Assembly (NCBI RefSeq): GCF_037975245.1
Contig: NC_092579.1
Coordinates: 24,969,166-25,033,165 of the forward strand
DNA length: 64,000 bases
Direction: 5' to 3'
Origin: Apostichopus japonicus
Lineage: Eukaryota > Echinodermata > Holothuroidea > Aspidochirotida > Stichopodidae
A program made the position numbers and the translations under genes. Below, piece by piece: positions 27,575 through 41,549 of this stretch (positions are counted from its first letter, which is position 1; each line of letters opens with the position of its first letter). Below the pieces are notes generated by a model that ran no database searches, was not told the origin of the DNA, and was given only the letters and a program-made list of their open reading frames with translations.

Positions 27575-29990
27575 GTGCGCTACCGATCAATCGAATATGC
27601 GGTTCCGATCAAACGATTGTGCGGTACCGATAAATTGAATATCCGGTACCGATTAATCGAATGTGCGGTACTGATCAATCGAATGTGCGGTACCGATAAA
27701 TCAAAATCGAATGTGCGGTACCGATCAATTGAATGTGCGGTACCGATAAATCGGATGTGTGTTGCCGATGAATCGAATGTGCGGTACCGATCAATCGAAT
27801 GTGGGGTACCGATCAATCGAATGTGCGGTTCCGATAAGTCGAATGTGCGGTACATTTAAATAGAATGTGCGGTACCGATTAAAAGAATGTGCGGTACCGA
27901 AAAATCGAATGTGCGTTGCCGATAAATCGAATGTGTGTTACCGATCAATCGAATGTGCGATTGATCAATCGAATGTGCGGTACCGATAAATCGAATGTGC
28001 GGTACCGATCAATCGAATGTGGGGTACCGATCAATCGAAAGTGTGGTACCGATCAATCGAATGTGCGGTACATTTAAATCGAATGTGCGGTACATTCAAA
28101 TAGAATGTGCGGTACCAATCAAAAGAATGTGCGGTACCGAAAAATCGAATGTGCGTTGCCGATAAATCGAATGTGTGCTACCGATCAATCGAATGTGCGA
28201 TTGATCAATCGAATGTGCGGTACCGATAAATCGAATGTGCGGTACCGATCAATTGAATGTGCGGTACCGATCAATCGATTGTTCGGTACCGATCAATCGA
28301 ATGTGCGGTACCGATAAATAGAATGTGCGTTGCCGATAAATCGAATATGCGGTACCGATTAATAGAATGTTCGGTACCGATCAATCGAATGTGCAGTACC
28401 GATCAACCCGATGTGCGGTATCGATCAATCGAATGTGCGGTACCGATCAATCGAATGGGAAGTACCGATCAACCCGATGTGCGGTATCGATCAATCGAAT
28501 GTACGGTACCAATTAATCGATTGTGCTGTACCGATCAATCGATTGTTCAGTACCGATCAATCGAATGTGCGGTAATTTCAATCGAATGTGCGGTTCCGAT
28601 AAATAGAATGTGCGGTACCGATCAAAAGAATGTGCGGTACCGAAAAATCGAATGTACGTGCCGATCAAAAATGTGCAAAACCGATCAATCGATTGTGCGG
28701 TACCGATCGATCGATTGTGCTGTACCGATCAATCGATTGTTCGGTACCGATCAATCGAATGTGCGGTACCGATCAATCGAATATGCGGTACCGATAAATC
28801 GAATGTGCGTTACCAGTTAATCGACTGTGCTGTACCGATAAATCGAATGTGCGTTACCGGTCAATCGAATGTGCGGTACCGATCAATCGAATGTGCCGTA
28901 CCGATTAATCGAATGTGGGGTACCGATCAATGGAATGTGCGGTGTCGATCAATCGAATGTGACTTGGCGATAAATCGAATGTGCGGTACCGATCAATCGA
29001 ATGTGCGTTACCGATAAAACGAATATGCAGTACCGATCAATCGAATGTTCGGTACCGATAAATCGAATGTGCGTTACCAATAAATAGAATGTGCGTTGCC
29101 AATAAATCGAATATGCGGTACCGATTAATCGAATGTGCGGTACCGATCAATCGAATGGGCAGTACCGATCAACCCGATGTGCGTTATCGATCAATCGAAT
29201 GTGCGGTACCAATTAATCGATTGTGCTGTACCGATCAATCGATTGTTCAGTAGCGATCAATCGAATGTGCGGTAATTTCAATCGAATGTGCGGTACCGAT
29301 AAATCGAATGTGCGTTACCAATTAATGGATTCTGCTGTACCGAAAAATCGAATGTGCATTACCGGTGAATCGAATGTGCGGTACCGATCAATCAAATGTG
29401 CGTTGCCGATAAATCGAATACGCGGTACCGATTAATCGAATGTGCGGTACCTTTCAATGGAATGTGCGGTACCGATCAGTCGAATGTGACTTGCCGATAA
29501 ATCGAATTTGCGTTACCGATAAATCGATTGTGCTGTACCGATCAATCGATTGTTCGGTACCGATCAATCGAATGTGCGGTACCGATCAATCGAATGTGCG
29601 GTACCGATAAATCGAATGTGTGTTACCAATTAATCGATTCTGCTGTACCGATCAATCGATTGTTCGGTACCGATCAATCGAATGTGCGGTACCGATAAAT
29701 AGAATGTGCGTTGCCAATAAATCGAATATGCGGTACCGATTAATCGAATGTGCGGTACCGATCAATCGAATGTGCAGTACCGATCAACCCAATGTGCGGT
29801 ATCGATCAATCGAATGTGCGGTACCAATTTATCGAATGTGCGGTACCGATAAATCGAATGTGCGTTACCAATTAATCGATTCTGCTGTACCGAAAAATCG
29901 AATGTGCATTACCGGTGAATCGAATGTGCGGTACCGATCAATCGAATGTGCGTTGCCGATCAATCGAATATGCGGTACCGATTAATCGAA
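27575..29990 (+). repeat. 3,010-bp higher-order repeat, partial copy C
   Basis: Third copy. It lacks the 110-bp insertion of copy B and has only one 198-bp sub-repeat before it passes into a different monomer order at about 29,992. It therefore marks the right end of this local amplification. Confidence 0.85.
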
Positions 29991-30297
29991 TGTGCGGTAC
30001 CTTTCAATGGAATGTGCGGTACCGATCAATGGAATGTGCGTTGCCGATCAGTCGAATGTGTGTTACCGATCAATCGAATGTGCGAATGATCAATCGAATG
30101 TGCGGTACCGATTAATCGAATGTGCTGTACCGATCAAAAGAATGTGCGGTACCGATCAATCGAATGTGCGGTACCGATAAATCGAATGTGCGTTACCAAT
30201 TAATCGATTGTGCTGTACCGATCAATCGATTGTGCGGTACCGATCAATCGAATGTGCGTTGACGATCAATCGAATGTGACTTGGCGATAAATCGAAT

Positions 30298-33200
30298 GTG
30301 CGGTACCGATCAATCGAATGTGCGGTACCGATAAATCGATTGTGCGGTACCGATCAATCGAATATGCGGTACCGATCATTCCAATGTGGGGAACCGATCA
30401 ATCTAACTTGCGGAATCCGATTAATCGAATGTGCGGTATCGATCAATCGAATGTTCGGAACCGATAACTCGAATGTGCGTTGCCGATCAATCAAATGTGC
30501 GGTACCGATCAATCGAATTTGCGGTACCGATCAACCGATTGTGCCGTACCGATTAATCGAATGTGCGGTACCTATCGATCGAATGTGCGGTACCGATCAA
30601 TAGATTGTTCGGTACCGATCTATCGAATGTGCGGTACCGATGAATCGAATGTGCGGGACTGATAAATCGAATGTACGTTACCGATCAATCGAATGTGCGT
30701 TACCGATCAAGCGAATGTGCGGTACCGATCAATCGAATGTGCGGTACCGATCAATCGAATGTGCGGTACCGATCAATCGAATGTGCGGAACCGATAAATC
30801 GAATATGCGGAATCCGATTAATCGAATGTGCGGTACCGATCAATCGAATATGCGGTTCCGATCAAACGATTGTGCGGTACCGATCAATTGAATATCCGGT
30901 ACCGATTAATCGAATGTGCGGTACTGATCAATCGAATGTGCGGTACCGATAAATCAAAATCGAATGTGCGGTACCGATCAATTGAATGTGCGGTACCGAT
31001 AAATCGGATGTGTGTTGCCGATGAATCGAATGTGCGGTACCGATCAATCGAATGTGGGGTACCGATCAATCGAATGTGCGGTACCGATCAATCGAAAGTG
31101 TGGTACCGATCAATCGAATGTGCGGTTCCGATAAGTCGAATGTGCGGTACATTTAAAAAGAATGTGCGGTACCGATTAAAAGAATGTGCGGTACCGAAAA
31201 ATCGAATGTGCGTTGCCGATAAATCGAATGTGTGTTACCGATCAATCGAATGTGCGATTGATCAATCGAATGTGCGGTACCGATAAATCGAATGTGCGGT
31301 ACCGATCAATCGAATGTGCGGTACCGATCAATCGAAAGTGTGGTACCGATCAATCGAATGTGCGGTTCCGATAAGTCGAATGTGCGGTACATTTAAATCG
31401 AATGTGCGGTACATTCAAATAGAATGTGCGGTACCAATCAAAAGAATGTGCGGTACCGAAAAATCGAATGTGCGTTGCCGATAAATCGAATGTGTGGTAC
31501 CGATCAATCGAATGTGCGATTGATCAATCGAATGTGCGGTACCGATAAATCGAATGTGCGGTACCGATCAATTGAATGTGCGGTACCGATCAATCGATTG
31601 TTCGGTACCGATCAATCGAATGTGCGGTACCGATAAATAGAATGTGCGTTGCCGATAAATCGAATATGCGGTACCGATTAATAGAATGTTCGGTACCGAT
31701 CAATCGAATGTGCAGTACCGATCAACCCGATGTGCGGTATCGATCAATCGAATGTGCGGTACCAATTAATCGATGGTGCTGTACCGATCAATCGATTGTT
31801 CGGTACCGATCAATCGAATGTGCGGTACCGATCAATCGAATGTGCGGTACCGATCAATCGAATGTGCGTTACCAATTAATGGATTCTGCTATACCGAAAA
31901 ATCGAATGTGCGTTACCGGTGAATCGAATATGCGGTACCGATTACTCGAATGTGCGGTACCTATCAATCGAATGTTCGGTACCGATCAATGGAATGTGCG
32001 GTGTCGATCAATCGAATGTGACTTGGCGATAAATCGAATGTGCGGTACCGATCAATCGAATGTGCGTTACCGATAAAACGAATATGCAGTACCGATCAAT
32101 CGAATGTTCGGTACCGATCAATCGAATATGCGGTACCGATAAATCGAATGTGCGTTACCAGTTAATCGACTGTGCTGTACCGATAAATCGAATGTGCGTT
32201 ACCGGTCAATCGAATGTGCGGTACCGATCAATCGAATGTGCGGTACCGATAAATCGAATGTGCGTTACCAATTAATCGATTGTGCTGTACCGATAAATCG
32301 AATGTGCGGTACCGATCAATCGAATGTGCGTTGCCGATCAATCGAATATGCCGTACCGATTAATCGAATGTGGGGTACCGACCAATCGAATGTGCGGTAC
32401 CGATCAATCGAATGTGCGTTGCCGATAAATCGAATACGCGGTACCGATTAATCGATTGTGCTGTACCGATCAATCGATTGGATTCTGCTGTACCTAAAAA
32501 TCGAATGTGCGTCACCGGTAAATCGAATGTGCGGTACCGATCAATCGAATGTGCGTTGCCGATAAATAGAATATGCCGTACCGATATTTCGGTACCGGTC
32601 AATTGAATGTGCGGTACCGATCAATCGAATGTGCGTTGCTGATAAATCGAGTATGCGGTACCGATTAATCGAATGTGCGGTACTGATCAATCGAATGTGC
32701 GGGACCGATAAATCGAATGTGTGGTACCGACCAAAAGAATGTGCGGTACCGAAAAATCGAATGTGCGTTGCCGATAAATCGAATGTGTGTTACCGATCAA
32801 TCGAATGTGCGATTGATCAATCGAATGTGCGGTACCGATCAGTCGAATGTGACTTGCCGATAAATCGAATTTGCGTTACCGATAAATCGATTGTGCTGTA
32901 CCGATCAATCGATTGTTCGGTACCGATCAATCGAATGTGCGGTACCGATCAATCGAATGTGCGGTACCGATAAATCGAATGTGTGTTACCAATTAATCGA
33001 TTCTGCTGTACCGATCAATCGATTGTTCGGTACCGATCAATCGAATGTGCGGTACCGATAAATAGAATGTGCGTTGCCAATAAATCGAATATGCGGTACC
33101 GATTAATCGAATGTGCGGTACCGATCAATCGAATGTGCGGTACCGATCAACCCAATGTGCGGTACCGATCAATCGAATGTGCGGTACCAATTTATCGAAT

Positions 33201-35522
33201 GTGCGGTACCGATAAATCGAATGTGCGTTACCAATTAATGGATTCTGCTGTACCGAAAAATCGAATGTGCATTACCGGTGAATCGAATGTGCGGTACCGA
33301 TCAATCGAATGTGCGTTGCCGATAAATCGAATATGCGGTACCGATTAATCGAATGTGCGGTACCTTTCAATGGAATGTGCGGTACCGATCAATGGAATGT
33401 GCGTTGCCGATCAGTCGAATGTGACTTGCCGATAAATCGAATGTGGGTTACCGATTAATAGAATGTGCGGTACCGATCAATCGAATGTGCAGTACCGATC
33501 AACCCGATGTGCGGTATCGATCAATCGAATGTGCAGTACCAATTAGTCGATGGTGCTGTACCGATCAATCGATTGTTCGGTACCGATCAATCGAATGTGC
33601 GGTACCGACCAATCGAATGTGCGGTACCGATCAATCGAATGTGCGTTACCAATACATGGATTCTGCTGTACCGAACAATCGAATGTGCGTCACCGGTAAA
33701 TCGAATGTGCGGTACCGATCAATCGAATGTGCGTTGCCGATAAATAGAATATGCGGTACCGATATTTCGGTACCGGTCAATTGAATGTGCGGTACCGATC
33801 AATCGAATGTGCGTTGCCGATAAATCGAGTATGCGGTACCGATTAATCGAATGTGCGGTACTGATCAATCGAATGTGCGGGACCGATAAATCGAATGTGC
33901 GGTACCGACCAAAAGAATGTGCGGTACCGAAAAATCGAATGTGCGTTGCCGATAAATCGAATGTGTGTTACCGATCAATCGAATGTGCGATTGATCAATC
34001 GAATGTGCGGTACCGATTAATCGAATGTGACTTGGCGAAAAATCGAATGTGCATGCCGATCAAAAAATGTGCAAAACCGATCAATAGATTGTGCGTTGCC
34101 GATCAATCGAATGTGCGGTACCGATCAATCGATTGTGCTGTACCGATCAATCGATTGTTCGGTACCGATCAAAAGAATGTGCGGTACCGATCAATCGAAT
34201 GTGCGGTACCGATAAATCGAATGTGCGTTACCAATTAATCGATTGTGATGTACCGATCAATCGATTGTGCGGTACCGATCAATCGAATGTGCGTTGCCGA
34301 TAAATCGAATATGCGGTACCGATTATTCCAATGTGGGGAACCGATCAATCTAACTTGCGGAATCCGATTAATCGAATGTGCGGTATCGATCAATCGAATG
34401 TTCGGAACCGATAACTCGAATGTGCGTTGCGATCAATCAAATGTGCGGTACCGATCAATCGAATTTGCGGTACCGATCAACCGATTGTGCCGTACCGATT
34501 AATCGAATGTGCGGTACCTATCAATCGAATGTGCGGTACCGATCAATAGATTGTTCGGTACCGATCTATCGAATGTGCGGTACCGATCAATCGAATGTGC
34601 GGGACTGATAAATCGAATGTGCGTTACCGATCAATCGAATGTGCGTTACCGATCAAGCGAATGTGCGGGACTGATAAATCGAATGTGCGTTACCGATCAA
34701 TCGAATGTGCGTTACCGATCAAGCGAATGTGCGGTACCGATCAATCGAATGTGCGGTACCGATCAATCGAATGTGCGGTACCGATCAATCGAATGTGCGG
34801 AACCGATCATTCGAATATGCGGAATCCGATTAATCGAATGTGCGCTACCGATCAATCGAATATGCGGTTCCGATCAAACGATTGTGCGGTACCGATAAAT
34901 TGAATATCCGGTACCGATTAATCGAATGTGCGGTACTGATCAATCGAATGTGCGGTACCGATAAATCAAAATCGAATGTGCGGTACCGATCAATTGAATG
35001 TGCGGTACCGATAAATCGGATGTGTGTTGCCGATGAATCGAATGTGCGGTACCGATCAATCGAATGTGGGGTACCGATCAATCGAATGTGCGGTTCCGAT
35101 AAGTCGAATGTGCGGTACATTTAAATAGAATGTGCGGTACCGATTAAAAGAATGTGCGGTACCGAAAAATCGAATGTGCGTTGCCGATAAATCGAATGTG
35201 TGTTACCGATCAATCGAATGTGCGATTGATCAATCGAATGTGCGGTACCGATAAATCGAATGTGCGGTACCGATCAATCGAATGTGGGGTACCGATCAAT
35301 CGAAAGTGTGGTACCGATCAATCGAATGTGCGGTACATTTAAATCGAATGTGCGGTACATTCAAATAGAATGTGCGGTACCAATCAAAAGAATGTGCGGT
35401 ACCGAAAAATCGAATGTGCGTTGCCGATAAATCGAATGTGTGCTACCGATCAATCGAATGTGCGATTGATCAATCGAATGTGCGGTACCGATAAATCGAA
35501 TGTGCGGTACCGATCAATTGAA
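30298..35522 (+). repeat. About 7.3-kb higher-order repeat, copy 3
   Basis: Third copy of the order. It lies 15,048 bp (exactly 684 x 22) after copy 2 for most of its length. Around 32,450-32,460, four monomers found at 17,408-17,500 are absent, so the offset drops to 14,960 until the 88-bp loss in copy 2 restores it. Confidence 0.8.
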
Positions 35523-38500
35523 TGTGCGGTACCGATCAATCGATTGTTCGGTACCGATCAATCGAATGTGCGGTACCGATAAATAGAATGTGCGTTGCCG
35601 ATAAATCGAATATGCGGTACCGATTAATAGAATGTTCGGTACCGATCAATCGAATGTGCAGTACCGATCAACCCGATGTGCGGTATCGATCAATCGAATG
35701 TGCGGTACCAATTAATCGATGGTGCTGTACCGATCAATCGATTGTTCGGTACCGATCAATCGAATGTGCGGTACCGATCAATCGATTGTGCTGTACCGAT
35801 CAATCGATTGTTCGGTACCGATCAAAAGAATGTGCGGTACCGATCAATCGAATGTGCGGTACCGATAAATCGAATGTGCGTTACCAATTAATCGATTGTG
35901 CTGTACCGATCAATCGATTGTGCGGTACCGATCAATCGAATGTGCGTTGCCGATAAATCGAATATGCGGTACCGATTATTCCAATGTGGGGAACCGATCA
36001 ATCTAACTTGCGGAATCCGATTAATCGAATGTGCGGTATCGATCAATCGAATGTTCGGAACCGATAACTCGAATGTGCGTTGCGATCAATCAAATGTGCG
36101 GTACCGATCAATCGAATTTGCGGTACCGATCAACCGATTGTGCCGTACCGATTAATCGAATGTGCGGTACCTATCAATCGAATGTGCGGTACCGATCAAT
36201 AGATTGTTCGGTACCGATCTATCGAATGTGCGGTACCGATCAATCGAATGTGCGGGACTGATAAATCGAATGTGCGTTACCGATCAATCGAATGTGCGTT
36301 ACCGATCAAGCGAATGTGCGGGACTGATAAATCGAATGTGCGTTACCGATCAATCGAATGTGCGTTACCGATCAAGCGAATGTGCGGTACCGATCAATCG
36401 AATGTGCGGTACCGACCAATCGAATGTGCGGTACCGATCAATCGAATGTGCGGAACCGATCATTCGAATATGCGGAATCCGATTAATCGAATGTGCGCTA
36501 CCGATCAATCGAATATGCGGTTCCGATCAAACGATTGTGCGGTACCGATAAATTGAATATCCGGTACCGATTAATCGAATGTGCGGTACTGATCAATCGA
36601 ATGTGCGGTACCGATAAATCAAAATCGAATGTGCGGTACCGATCAATTGAATGTGCGGTACCGATAAATCGGATGTGTGTTGCCGATGAATCGAATGTGC
36701 GGTACCGATCAATCGAATGTGGGGTACCGATCAATCGAATGTGCGGTTCCGATAAGTCGAATGTGCGGTACATTTAAATAGAATGTGCGGTACCGATTAA
36801 AAGAATGTGCGGTACCGAAAAATCGAATGTGCGTTGCCGATAAATCGAATGTGTGTTACCGATCAATCGAATGTGCGATTGATCAATCGAATGTGCGGTA
36901 CCGATAAATCGAATGTGCGGTACCGATCAATCGAATGTGGGGTACCGATCAATCGAAAGTGTGGTACCGATCAATCGAATGTGCGGTACATTTAAATCGA
37001 ATGTGCGGTACATTCAAATAGAATGTGCGGTACCAATCAAAAGAATGTGCGGTACCGAAAAATCGAATGTGCGTTGCCGATAAATCGAATGTGTGCTACC
37101 GATCAATCGAATGTGCGATTGATCAATCGAATGTGCGGTACCGATAAATCGAATGTGCGGTACCGATCAATTGAATGTGCGGTACCGATCAATCGATTGT
37201 TCGGTACCGATCAATCGAATGTGCGGTACCGATAAATACAATGTGCGTTGCCGATAAATCGAATGTGCGGTACCGATTAATAGAATGTGCGGTACCGATC
37301 AATCGAATGTGCAGTACCGATCAACCCGATGTGCGGTATCGATCAATCGAATGTGCGGTACCAATTAATCGATGGTGCTGTACCGATCAATCGATTGTTC
37401 GGTACCGATCAATCGAATGTGCGGTACCGATCAATCGAATGTGCGGTACCGATCAATCAAATGTGCGTTACCAATTAATGGATTCTGCTGTACCGAAAAA
37501 TCGAATGTGCGTTACCGGTGAATCGAATGTGCGGTACCGATCAATCGAATGTGCGTTGCGGATAAATAGAGTATGCGGTACCGATATTTCGGTACCGGTC
37601 AATTGAATGTGCGGTACCGATTAATTGAATGTGCGGTACCGATCAATCGAATGTGCAGTACCGATCAACCCGATGTGCGGTATCGATCAATCGAATGTGC
37701 GGTACCAATTAATCGATTGTGCTGTACCGATCAATCGATTGTTCGGTACCGATCAATCGAATGTGCGGTACCGATCAATCGATTGTTCGGAACCGATCAA
37801 TCTAATGTGCGGTACCGATCAATCGAATGTGCGATACCGATCAACCCAAGGTGCGGTATCGATCAATCGAATGTGCGTTGCCGATCAATCGAATGTGCGG
37901 TACCAATAAATCGAATGTGCGTTGCCGATCAATCGAATGTGCGGTGACGATCAATCGAATGTGCGGTACCGATAAATCGAATGTGCGTTGCCGATAAATC
38001 AAATGTGCGGTACCGATCAATCGAATTTGCGGTACCGATCAACCGATTGTACTGTGCCGATCAATCGAATGTGCTGTGACGATCAATCAAATGTGCGGTA
38101 TCGATCAAACGAATGTGCGGTACCGATACATAGAATGTGCCGTGCCGATTAATCGAATGTGCGGTTCCGATCAAACGATTGTGCGGTACCGATAAATCGA
38201 ATGTGCTGTACCGATAAATCGATTGTTCGGTACCGATCATTCGAATGTGCGGTACCGATAAATAGAATGTGCGTTGCCGATAAATCGAATATGCGGTACC
38301 GATTAATCGAATGTGCGGTACTGATCAATCGAACGTGCGGTACCGATTAATCGAATGTGCGGTACCGATCAAAAGAATGTGCGGTATCGAAAAATCGAAT
38401 GTGCGTTGCCGATAAATCGAATGTGTGTTACCGATCAATCGAAAATGCGGTACCGATCAATCGAAAGTGCGGTAGAGATCAATCAAATGTGCGTTGACGA

Positions 38501-41500
38501 TCAATCGAATATGACTTGGCGATAAATCGAATGTGCGGTACCGATCAATCGAATGTGCGGTACCGATAAATCGATTGTGTGTTGCCGATCAATCGAATGT
38601 GCGGTACCGATAAAACGAATATGCGTTACCCATAAAACGAATGTGCAGTACCGATCAAAAGAATGTGCGGTACCGAAAAATCGAATGTGCGTTGCCGATA
38701 AATCGAATGTGTGTTACCGATCAATCGAATGTGCGATTGATCAATCGAATGTGCGGTACCGATCAATCGAATGTGCGGTACCGATAAAACGAATGTGCGT
38801 TACCGATAAAACGAATGTGCGGTACCGATCAATCGATTGTGCGGTACCGATCAATCGAATGTGCGGTATCGATCAATCGAATGTGCGGTACCGATCAACC
38901 GATTGTGCTGTGCCGATCAATCGAATGTGCGATTGATCAATCGAATGTGCGGTACCGATAAATCGAATGTGCGGTACCGATCAATCGAATGTGGGGTACC
39001 GATCAATCGAAAGTGTGGTACCGATCAATCGAATGTGCGGTACATTTAAATCGAATGTGCGGTACATTCAAATAGAATGTGCGGTACCAATCAAAAGAAT
39101 GTGCGGTACCGAAAAATCGAATGTGCGTTGCCGATAAATCGAATGTGTGCTACCGATCAATCGAATGTGCGATTGATCAATCGAATGTGCGGTACCGATA
39201 AATCGAATGTGCGGTACCGATCAATTGAATGTGCGGTACCGATCAATCGATTGTTCGGTACCGATCAATCGAATGTGCGGTACCGATAAATACAATGTGC
39301 GTTGCCGATAAATCGAATGTGCGGTACCGATTAATAGAATGTGCGGTACCGATCAATCGAATGTGCAGTACCGATCAACCCGATGTGCGGTATCGATCAA
39401 TCGAATGTGCGGTACCAATTAATCGATGGTGCTGTACCGATCAATCGATTGTTCGGTACCGATCAATCGAATGTGCGGTACCGATCAATCGAATGTGCGG
39501 TACCGATCAATCAAATGTGCGTTACCAATTAATGGATTCTGCTGTACCGAAAAATCGAATGTGCGTTACCGGTGAATCGAATGTGCGGTACCGATCAATC
39601 GAATGTGCGTTGCGGATAAATAGAGTATGCGGTACCGATATTTCGGTACCGGTCAATTGAATGTGCGGTACCGATTAATTGAATGTGCGGTACCGATCAA
39701 TCGAATGTGCAGTACCGATCAACCCGATGTGCGGTATCGATCAATCGAATGTGCGGTACCAATTAATCGATTGTGCTGTACCGATCAATCGATTGTTCGG
39801 TACCGATCAATCGAATGTGCGGTACCGATCAATCGATTGTTCGGAACCGATCAATCTAATGTGCGGTACCGATCAATCGAATGTGCGATACCGATCAACC
39901 CAAGGTGCGGTATCGATCAATCGAATGTGCGTTGCCGATCAATCGAATGTGCGGTACCAATAAATCGAATGTGCGTTGCCGATCAATCGAATGTGCGGTG
40001 ACGATCAATCGAATGTGCGGTACCGATAAATCGAATGTGCGTTGCCGATAAATCAAATGTGCGGTACCGATCAATCGAATTTGCGGTACCGATCAACCGA
40101 TTGTACTGTGCCGATCAATCGAATGTGCTGTGACGATCAATCAAATGTGCGGTATCGATCAAACGAATGTGCGGTACCGATACATAGAATGTGCCGTGCC
40201 GATTAATCGAATGTGCGGTTCCGATCAAACGATTGTGCGGTACCGATAAATCGAATGTGCTGTACCGATAAATCGATTGTTCGGTACCGATCATTCGAAT
40301 GTGCGGTACCGATAAATAGAATGTGCGTTGCCGATAAATCGAATATGCGGTACCGATTAATCGAATGTGCGGTACTGATCAATCGAACGTGCGGTACCGA
40401 TTAATCGAATGTGCGGTACCGATCAAAAGAATGTGCGGTATCGAAAAATCGAATGTGCGTTGCCGATAAATCGAATGTGTGTTACCGATCAATCGAAAAT
40501 GCGGTACCGATCAATCGAAAGTGCGGTAGAGATCAATCGAATGTGCGTTGACGATCAATCGAATATGACTTGGCGATAAATCGAATGTGCGGTACCGATC
40601 AATCGAATGTGCGGTACCGATAAATCGATTGTGCGTTGCCGATCAATCGAATGTGCGGTACCGATAAAACGAATATGCGTTACCCATAAAACGAATGTGC
40701 AGTACCGATCAAAAGAATGTGCGGTACCGAAAAATCGAATGTGCGTTGCCGATAAATCGAATGTGTGTTACCGATCAATCGAATGTGCGATTGATCAATC
40801 GAATGTGCGGTACCGATCAATCGAATGTGCGGTACCGATAAAACGAATGTGCGTTACCGATAAAACGAATGTGCGGTACCGATCAATCGATTGTGCGGTA
40901 CCGATCAATCGAATGTGCGGTATCGATCAATCGAATGTGCGGTACCGATCAACCGATTGTGCTGTGCCGATCAATCGAATGTGCGGTGACGATCAATCAA
41001 ATGTGCGGTATCGATCAATCGAATGTGCGGTACCGATACATAGAATGTGCGTTGCCGATTAATCGAATGTGCGGTTCCGATCAAACGATTGTGCGGTACC
41101 GATAAATCGAATGTGCTGTACCGATAAATCGATTGTTCGGTACCGATCATTCGAATGTGCGGTACCGATAAATAGAATGTGCGTTGCCGATAAATCGAAT
41201 ATGCGGTACCGATTAATCGAATGTGCGGTACTGATCAATCGAACGTGCGGTACCGATCAATCGAATGTGCGGTACCGATCAATCGATTGTTCGGAACCGA
41301 TCAATCTAATGTGCGGTACCGATCAATCGAATGTGCGATACCGATCAACCCAAGGTGCGGTATCGATCAATCGAATGTGCGTTGCCGATCAATCGAATGT
41401 GCGGTGCCGATCAATCGAATGTGCGGTACCGATAAATCGAATGTGCGTTGCCGATCAATCGATTGTTCGGTACCGATCAATCGAATGTGCGGTACCGATC

Positions 41501-41549
41501 AATCGAATGTGCGTTGCCGATAAATCGAATGTGCGGTACCGATTAATAG
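35041..41549 (+). repeat. 6,509-bp higher-order repeat, copy 1
   Basis: Landmarks at 35,154, 36,162, 37,023, 38,159, 39,229, 40,607 and 41,221 all recur exactly 6,509 bp later. The left edge is recognised because 35,041 onward (AATGTGCGGTACC then AATGTGGGG) equals 41,550 onward. Internally it holds a 1,653-bp and a 2,054-bp tandem repeat. I noticed only a handful of base differences from copy 2, for example TGTGTTGCC at 38,578 against TGCGTTGCC in copy 2. Confidence 0.9.
36877..40984 (+). repeat. 2,054-bp higher-order repeat, tandem pair
   Basis: Landmarks at 37,023, 37,175, 37,573, 38,159 and 38,553 recur 2,054 bp later (39,077, 39,229, 39,627, 40,213, 40,607). The junction is near 38,930, where GTGCTGTGCCGATC is joined to GTGCGATTGATC. 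The pair is present again in the second 6,509-bp copy (43,532 and 45,586). A related 2,102-bp spacing links 46,722 to 48,824. Confidence 0.85.

Larger units (their letters stand above)
27460..37238 (+). repeat. About 9.8-kb block duplicated at 15,048-bp offset, copy 2
   Basis: Partner of 12,412-22,190. A 22-bp monomer present near 13,877 in copy 1 is missing near 28,920 here. A compensating extra monomer appears before 29,992. Confidence 0.85.
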
